Positions 38,454-42,139 of a stretch of 42,139 nucleotides of DNA are shown here, piece by piece. Source of the stretch: Clostridia bacterium (lineage in GTDB: Bacteria > Bacillota_A > Clostridia > Christensenellales > Aristaeellaceae); the NCBI GenBank assembly GCA_017525805.1, contig JAFXSH010000005.1, positions 1 to 42,139 on the forward strand, in the 5' to 3' direction. How positions within the stretch are numbered: the first letter of the stretch is position 1; every line of letters begins with the position of its first letter. The translations under genes and the position numbers were made by a program. The notes beneath the pieces are model-generated. The model was not told where the DNA came from. It ran no database searches and saw nothing but the letters and a program-made list of their open reading frames with translations.

Positions 38454-38666
38454 TTGCGTCGGTATGCTCAATTCATCCGGATATAAATCCTGTCCATCCG
38501 GCCAAACATCGGTAATACTATTCAGAGTTATGCTGTAAAGGGTGGTTTTCAAACCGCCTGAATACAACATAGCTGGCGGCTCATCTGTGGCAGGAAGGGG
38601 TTTGCAGCTATGCAGAACCCATCACCGAGCCTTTATAGGCGAATTATACCACAGGAGGAGCGAAAA

Positions 38667-39038
38667 ATGAATACGATCTTTGAAGCAATGGGCGGAACTT
38701 ATTCCCGGAAGGGCGGATACTTGTATCCAAATATTACTGTGCCCGAAGAAGACAAGGAGCCCATCGGGAAGTATGGGCGAATGAGAAGGCGGTATCTAGA
38801 AGATCATCGGCCAGTGCTCTACAGCCACTTGGTTTTCACCGGCAAGCTGTTTTCCCATCTTCGGGAGATTGACAGAACGTGTCACGAACGGATGGAACTG
38901 CTGGTCCGGCAGATGGCCGAAGTGGAAGGCGTAACCGAGAACCTGAAAGCGGAGAACCAAATGGAATGGGTGCGCCGGATGAACAGCATCCACAACCGCG
39001 CTGAAGAAGCGGTGCTGCAAGAATTGATCTACGAATAA
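38667..39038 (+). CDS. tnpV: TnpV-type transposon-encoded protein
   Basis: A 123-residue protein (MNTIFEAMGGTYSRKGGYLY) matching the TnpV family of clostridial mobilisable transposons; conserved stretches are HLVFTGKLFSHLREID and VTENLKAENQMEWVRRMNSI, ending ELIYE. Its biochemical role is not established. CAGGAGGAG precedes ATG 38667. It marks the left part of a mobile element. Confidence 0.9.
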   Translation: MNTIFEAMGGTYSRKGGYLYPNITVPEEDKEPIGKYGRMRRRYLEDHRPVLYSHLVFTGKLFSHLREIDRTCHERMELLVRQMAEVEGVTENLKAENQMEWVRRMNSIHNRAEEAVLQELIYE

Positions 39039-39046
39039 CAAAATAT

Positions 39047-39099
39047 AAAAGGAAGAAGCTCGGTTGGAAAGGAAACTCCAGCCGGGCTTCTTCCTTTTT
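39047..39099. terminator. Bidirectional terminator between tnpV and the XRE gene
   Basis: AAAAGGAAGAAGC and GCTTCTTCCTTTT form a long stem with T-runs on both strands, between convergent genes. Confidence 0.85.
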
Positions 39100-39104
39100 G
39101 GCAT

Positions 39105-39458
39105 TTACTCATCCTTCAGCGCTTTGTTCTGGCGAAGCGCCGCAACGGTGGCCTGCGCCACGCTTTTGACCACTCGAATTTCATAATCGTCGCACCCTTC
39201 GAGCACGGCTTGAATATCCCGTTCCATCTGCACCCTGGCCCGGATAAGATTATCACAAAGAAGATCGTCTACTGTGACGGATAAAGCGTTGGCGATGTTC
39301 ACGATGGTGGTCAGGCTTACTTTTGTTGTGCCTGTTTCGATATTGCTCATGTGGGAGGGAGAAAGATCGATTTTTCCAGCCAGCGCTTCCTGCGTCATGT
39401 CCACGTTGATCCGGGCAATCTTGATTCGTTTGCCAATGGCTTTGTAATCCAACTCCAT
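39105..39458 (-). CDS. XRE family transcriptional regulator
   Basis: A 117-residue protein with an N-terminal HTH_3 (IGKRIKIARINVDMTQEALA, then GKIDLSPSHMSNIETGTTKV and IVNIANALSVTVDDLL) and a short helical tail. It is typical of repressors of integrative and mobilisable elements. GGGGGAAAAAG precedes ATG 39458. A 25-bp dyad in the divergent promoter region at 39522-39546 is its likely operator. Confidence 0.88.
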   Translation of the reverse strand: MELDYKAIGKRIKIARINVDMTQEALAGKIDLSPSHMSNIETGTTKVSLTTIVNIANALSVTVDDLLCDNLIRARVQMERDIQAVLEGCDDYEIRVVKSVAQATVAALRQNKALKDE

Positions 39459-39489
39459 TCTTTTTCCCCCTTCGCTGCAATTTTTCTTA

Positions 39490-39546
39490 TTGTAACTACG
39501 GAGAGAAAACATTATAATAATCTATATCCGTATTATACGGCTATAG
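39490..39546 (+). promoter_or_regulatory. Promoter and 25-bp operator in the divergent region
   Basis: TTGTAA (39490-39495), 17 bases, TATAAT (39513-39518) drives rightward transcription. Immediately downstream CTATA-T-CCGTAT-T-ATACGG-C-TATAG (39522-39546) is a dyad with a single mismatched pair around position 39534, covering the transcription start. It fits binding by the divergent XRE regulator. Confidence 0.65.
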
Positions 39547-39587
39547 AACATATCAAGGAAAATTCTTTGCAGCAACAGGAGAAAGAA

Positions 39588-39707
39588 ATGATTATCACGT
39601 TCTTGGGTCATTCGGAATTGTCAGATGAAGAAAAAGTTCGGTCATGGCTTTGTGACACACTCCAGGTATTGACAGAACAAGGCGCACATGCTCTAAGAAC
39701 CAAGTAA
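39588..39707 (+). pseudogene. Truncated SLOG/DUF1273-like gene
   Basis: ATG 39588 with AGGAGAAAG upstream gives 39 residues, MIITFLGHSELSDEEKVRSW and LCDTLQVLTEQGAH, which look like the start of the SLOG (DUF1273-like) proteins common in gut conjugative elements. The rest of the Rossmann-like domain (a GGxGxFD-type segment) is missing: the frame ends at 39707 and unrelated sequence follows. Expression from the promoter at 39490 remains possible. Confidence 0.5.
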
Positions 39708-39894
39708 GTGTCGAGTGCGTCCCTTCTGGTGTCTCCCGGAATCTGACGTTTAGACAGGAAATAGAGAGATAGCACGAAAATACGAAGGCATTTGCGGCAA
39801 AAAGGCTTTTCCAGTTACCGAAAATCAATAGAACTAACCAGGGGCGTTCCGAGGAACCGAAAGGGGAACCGGGACGCTCCATTAAGATCACGGA

Positions 39895-39940
39895 AGTGCG
39901 CACTTCTATACAGGTGTTCCACCTGTAAGTGCGCTCTGCG
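39895..39940 (+). other. oriT: Origin of transfer, MobQ/RSF1010 type
   Basis: ACAGGTG (39910-39916) and CACCTGT (39920-39926) form an inverted repeat, followed directly by AAGTGCGCTCT (39927-39937). This is the plan of RSF1010/R1162-family oriT (inverted repeat, then a TAAGTGCGCCCT-like nick region). It lies about 520 bases before the MobA/MobL relaxase gene. The nick is expected in GTGCGC. Known from family: MobQ relaxases nick this motif; the exact base is inferred. Confidence 0.75.
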
Positions 39941-40060
39941 AGGCCCCTGTCCGCTGTGTCCGAACACAGCAGACAGGTCGGAGGGGAAAATGCCTACCGG
40001 TGCAAGCAACGGCATCTTCCCCTCCCTCCAAGGGCTGCGGCCCTTGCGCCGCTTCGCGGC
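39941..40060. other. Hairpin-rich segment between oriT and DUF3847
   Basis: TGTCCGCTGTGT and ACACAGCAGACA can pair (39948-39976), then GGAGGGGAA...ATGCC (39979-39995) pairs with GGCAT...TTCCCCTCC (40009-40024) in a long stem, then AAGGGC/GCCCTT. Such structures commonly flank oriT and may protect from readthrough. No gene; 39708-39894 and 40061-40146 show nothing else. Confidence 0.5.
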
Positions 40061-40146
40061 TATCCCATGAGCAGGAACGGACGAAGCGGAAACGGACGAA
40101 GAAGGATCGACGAAGCAAGAACGACAAAAAGGGAGGGAAACCCACG

Positions 40147-40461
40147 ATGAAGAAAACGAAGGAAGAATTACAAAACGAATTGGCCGAGGCCCAACGGCAG
40201 TACGACCAGGAACAGCACCGTCAGCAGCGATTGCAGAATCGGAAGGAATACTTTGAAACCACCGCCCGCAGGCAGCGGAATCACCGGCTGATTACCAGAG
40301 GAGCGGCCATGGAGAGCGTTTTCCCCGAGGTCAAGCCCTTGACGGAGCGGGAGTTTTATGAACTGGCCGAGCATATGGCGGATTCTCCCGGCATCCTCGA
40401 TCTGGTACACCGCGCCGTTTTTCAACATGAAACAGGCGAGAAAGAACCGGAGGCTGGATAA
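40147..40461 (+). CDS. DUF3847 family mobilisation-region protein
   Basis: A 104-residue charged helical protein (MKKTKEELQNELAEAQRQYD, then HRQQRLQNRKEYFETTARRQ) with RNHRLITRGAAMESVFPE, the DUF3847 core. It is regularly encoded just before MobA/MobL in gut Firmicutes elements and may serve as a relaxosome accessory, a role not proven. GGGAGGG precedes ATG 40147. Its stop overlaps the relaxase start (TAATG). Confidence 0.85.
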   Translation: MKKTKEELQNELAEAQRQYDQEQHRQQRLQNRKEYFETTARRQRNHRLITRGAAMESVFPEVKPLTEREFYELAEHMADSPGILDLVHRAVFQHETGEKEPEAG

Positions 40462-41930
40462 TGGCGCTGTATCATTTTCACGTTGACCAGATCAAACGCA
40501 GTGCCGGGCAAAGCTCCATTGCCGCCGCAGCATACCGGGCAGGGGAAAAGCTATACAGCGAGTATTACGGGGAAACAAACGACTATTCCCGCAAAGGTGG
40601 CGTGCTGTATACCGAAATCCTGCTGCCGCCCCATGCTTCCCCGGAATACAAAGACAGGCAAACCCTTTGGAACGCGGTGGAAAAGGCAGAGAAAAACAAA
40701 AAGGCCCAGCTTGCCTACAGCTTTGACATTGCGCTGCAAAATGAGTTGTCTATGGAAGAAAACATTTCGCTGGCCCGGCGTTTCGTTCAGGAACACTTCG
40801 TAAGCAAGGGCATGATCGCCGATCTTGCCGTACACGAACCGGATAAAGAGAACGGCATTTCCAATCCACATTTTCATGTTTTGACTACCATGCGGCCATT
40901 GAATCCGGACGGGACTTGGGGCAACAAGCAGCGCCGTGAATATGTTCTGGACGAAAAAGGGGAACGAAAGAAGGACGAGAACGGAACCTACATCTTCACC
41001 GCCGTTCACACCACCGATTGGCACGAGCCGGAAACCCTTGACCATTGGCGGGAAGCATGGTGTCGGATGGTGAACGCAGAATTTGAGCGAAAAGGTATTG
41101 CCGTCCGTATCGACCACCGCAGCTACGAGACCCAGGGCATTGAACAAATCCCCACCGTTCATGAAGGGCCTTTGGTGCAGAAAATGGAGAAGCGGGGTAT
41201 TCGCACGCGGAAAGCCGACTTGAATCGCTGGATCAGAACTACCAATCGCCTGATCGTCGCCGTGAAAAAGGGAATCCGTTCTTTGCTCAACTGGATCGCC
41301 GCGCTAAAGAAAGAAATCGAGGAAGCCGAGAAACACGAACCCTACCTGATCGAACTGATCGGAAATTACTATCTGGAGCGGAATCGCGGAGCATGGAGCC
41401 AAAAAGCAAAGAATCAAAACACGAAAAGGTTTTTCGCCGCTTACAGCTTTTTGGAAGAAAACGACCTGCATACAGTAGCGCAATTGGAAGAACGGGTGAA
41501 GAACCTTTCAAAAGAAACGAACGACCTGCTTGCCCGTGTAAACGCAAATTCCGCCCGTGTGAAAAAGCTCCAAGAAATGATCATCTTCGGGACAAACGTG
41601 GAGCGCATCCAGCCCCTCATCGACAAGATGAACACCATTCATTGGAAAGGAAGCCGGGAAAAGTTTCGGGCAGCACATCAAGGAGAAATTGACTTGTACT
41701 ATACTTCAAAGCGTATTCTGAAACAGAATCATGGCGTGACGAAGGTTGATATTCCTGCATGGCAGAAGGAACAGGATGCCTTGCGTGAAGAAGAAAAAGC
41801 CATGTCTGACGAATACAAATCTCTGCGGGAAAGATTGCAAGAAATGCGAAACGTTCAGTATTGCGTAGAGCTTGTGCAAAGGAAAGAAGTAGAAACTCGC
41901 TCTGAAAAGGCAAAGCAAATGCAACGATAA
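40461..41930 (+). CDS. mobA: MobA/MobL relaxase (MobQ family)
   Basis: A 489-residue relaxase that nicks oriT and pilots the strand for transfer by a helper conjugation system. SSIAAAAYRAGEKLYSEYYG carries the nucleophile Tyr25; AVHEPD (His125) and NPHFHVLTTMRP (His137, His139) form the metal-binding histidines. The C-terminal half is long coiled coil (LKKEIEEAEKHEP; SKETNDLLARVNANSARVKK) with no helicase or primase motif. It begins in the DUF3847 stop codon. Apparent length is normal for this group. Confidence 0.93.
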   Translation: MALYHFHVDQIKRSAGQSSIAAAAYRAGEKLYSEYYGETNDYSRKGGVLYTEILLPPHASPEYKDRQTLWNAVEKAEKNKKAQLAYSFDIALQNELSMEENISLARRFVQEHFVSKGMIADLAVHEPDKENGISNPHFHVLTTMRPLNPDGTWGNKQRREYVLDEKGERKKDENGTYIFTAVHTTDWHEPETLDHWREAWCRMVNAEFERKGIAVRIDHRSYETQGIEQIPTVHEGPLVQKMEKRGIRTRKADLNRWIRTTNRLIVAVKKGIRSLLNWIAALKKEIEEAEKHEPYLIELIGNYYLERNRGAWSQKAKNQNTKRFFAAYSFLEENDLHTVAQLEERVKNLSKETNDLLARVNANSARVKKLQEMIIFGTNVERIQPLIDKMNTIHWKGSREKFRAAHQGEIDLYYTSKRILKQNHGVTKVDIPAWQKEQDALREEEKAMSDEYKSLRERLQEMRNVQYCVELVQRKEVETRSEKAKQMQR

Positions 41931-42072
41931 TGTATTCATTAAGGAGCTTTTTGACATTGATTGAATGCTATTACTTATATAAAAATCCGCCATTTCTGAC
42001 GAGCCTATTCAAACATTTCTGTAAAGAGTGTTGCGGACTGTGATAAAATAGAGAGATCACAGGAGGCAGAGT

Positions 42073-42139
42073 ATGGGCAGGAAGAGAAACAACGGACTGA
42101 GTGAAGAGAAGCAGAACATCATCGGTCAGCTCATCGAGA
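42073..42139 (+). CDS. IS256-family transposase, 5' end only
   Basis: ATG 42073 after CAGGAGGCAG opens a frame MGRKRNNGLSEEKQNIIGQL that runs off the window; it matches the N-terminus of IS256-type (mutator) transposases of gut clostridia. A -10-like TAAAAT lies upstream. The exact left end of the insertion sequence, somewhere in 41931-42050, could not be fixed without the other end. Confidence 0.75.
   Translation, partial: MGRKRNNGLSEEKQNIIGQLIE

Noticed and set aside
38349..38570. Minus-strand frame whose middle reads like a protein tail (WPDGQDLYPDELSIPT)
   Set aside because: It passes straight through a perfect bidirectional terminator and the permease promoter; at best a relic of a lost gene end.
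1..42139. tRNA, rRNA and CRISPR arrays
   Set aside because: No T-arm-like GTTCGA context with acceptor pairing, no rRNA motifs and no regularly spaced direct repeats were seen by eye; a tRNAscan/CMscan run would settle it.

Overview
The window is a GC-rich stretch of a low-redundancy Firmicutes chromosome, most likely an uncultivated gut Clostridia (Christensenellales-like; this placement is inference). Support comes from pur-operon repressor PurR, the IreB-RuvX-DUF1292 trio, AddA-type recombination, TrmL, bS21, strong AGGAGG-type ribosome sites, and gut-type mobilisation genes (TnpV, DUF3847, MobA/MobL). No rRNA, tRNA or CRISPR was seen.

Layout. 1-3200: a PRC-barrel protein, a 41-aa small protein, an AI-2E-family permease, then ireB-ruvX-DUF1292. 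3200-6400: a diguanylate cyclase and a convergent NYN/LOTUS-like RNA-binding protein separated by a 316-bp multi-hairpin element, then a small NrdD-tail-like protein. 6450-9930 (minus strand): two uracil-DNA glycosylase paralogues, one without its Fe-S cysteines, a YcxB-like protein, a small membrane protein, trmL and a stand-alone mannitol-dehydrogenase C-terminal domain. 10100-13900 (minus): an exported SH3-repeat protein, rpsU, HIT hydrolase, PHP phosphoesterase and purR with a PurBox pair. 14200-17500: a small HTH gene behind an SOS-like box, a second DUF1292 gene, uvrC and a RelB/RelE pair. 17660-24342: a GNAT remnant, addA (no addB in view) and a membrane GGDEF-GGDEF-EAL protein.

24400-27700 (minus) is an apparent operon: response regulator, sensor kinase, VTC polyphosphate polymerase, DUF4956 membrane protein. 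Both signalling partners have lost their phosphorylation residues (His to Lys, Asp to Glu), which makes this the most unusual protein-level system here. 28300-31800 (minus): an ECF sigma/anti-sigma pair with its own ECF promoter, and a GlmU-tail-like protein with glmM. 32100-38330: a PadR-sORF-LiaX-like operon, an MFS exporter, a third GGDEF protein and an SLC13-type permease.

38460-42139 is part of a mobilisable element: TnpV, an XRE repressor with a 25-bp operator, a truncated SLOG-like gene, a MobQ/RSF1010-type oriT, DUF3847, MobA/MobL relaxase and the start of an IS256-type transposase.

The most novel DNA-level signal is a family of intergenic palindromic elements. Two (27901-28339 and 33925-34432) share about 25-bp terminal inverted repeats and a 131-nt core of identical length that folds into a closing stem with several hairpins, and arm changes between the copies preserve pairing. 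Related hairpin modules are scattered at 7078, 7205, 9958, 14911 and 35854, and the element at 4461-4777 is built in a similar way.
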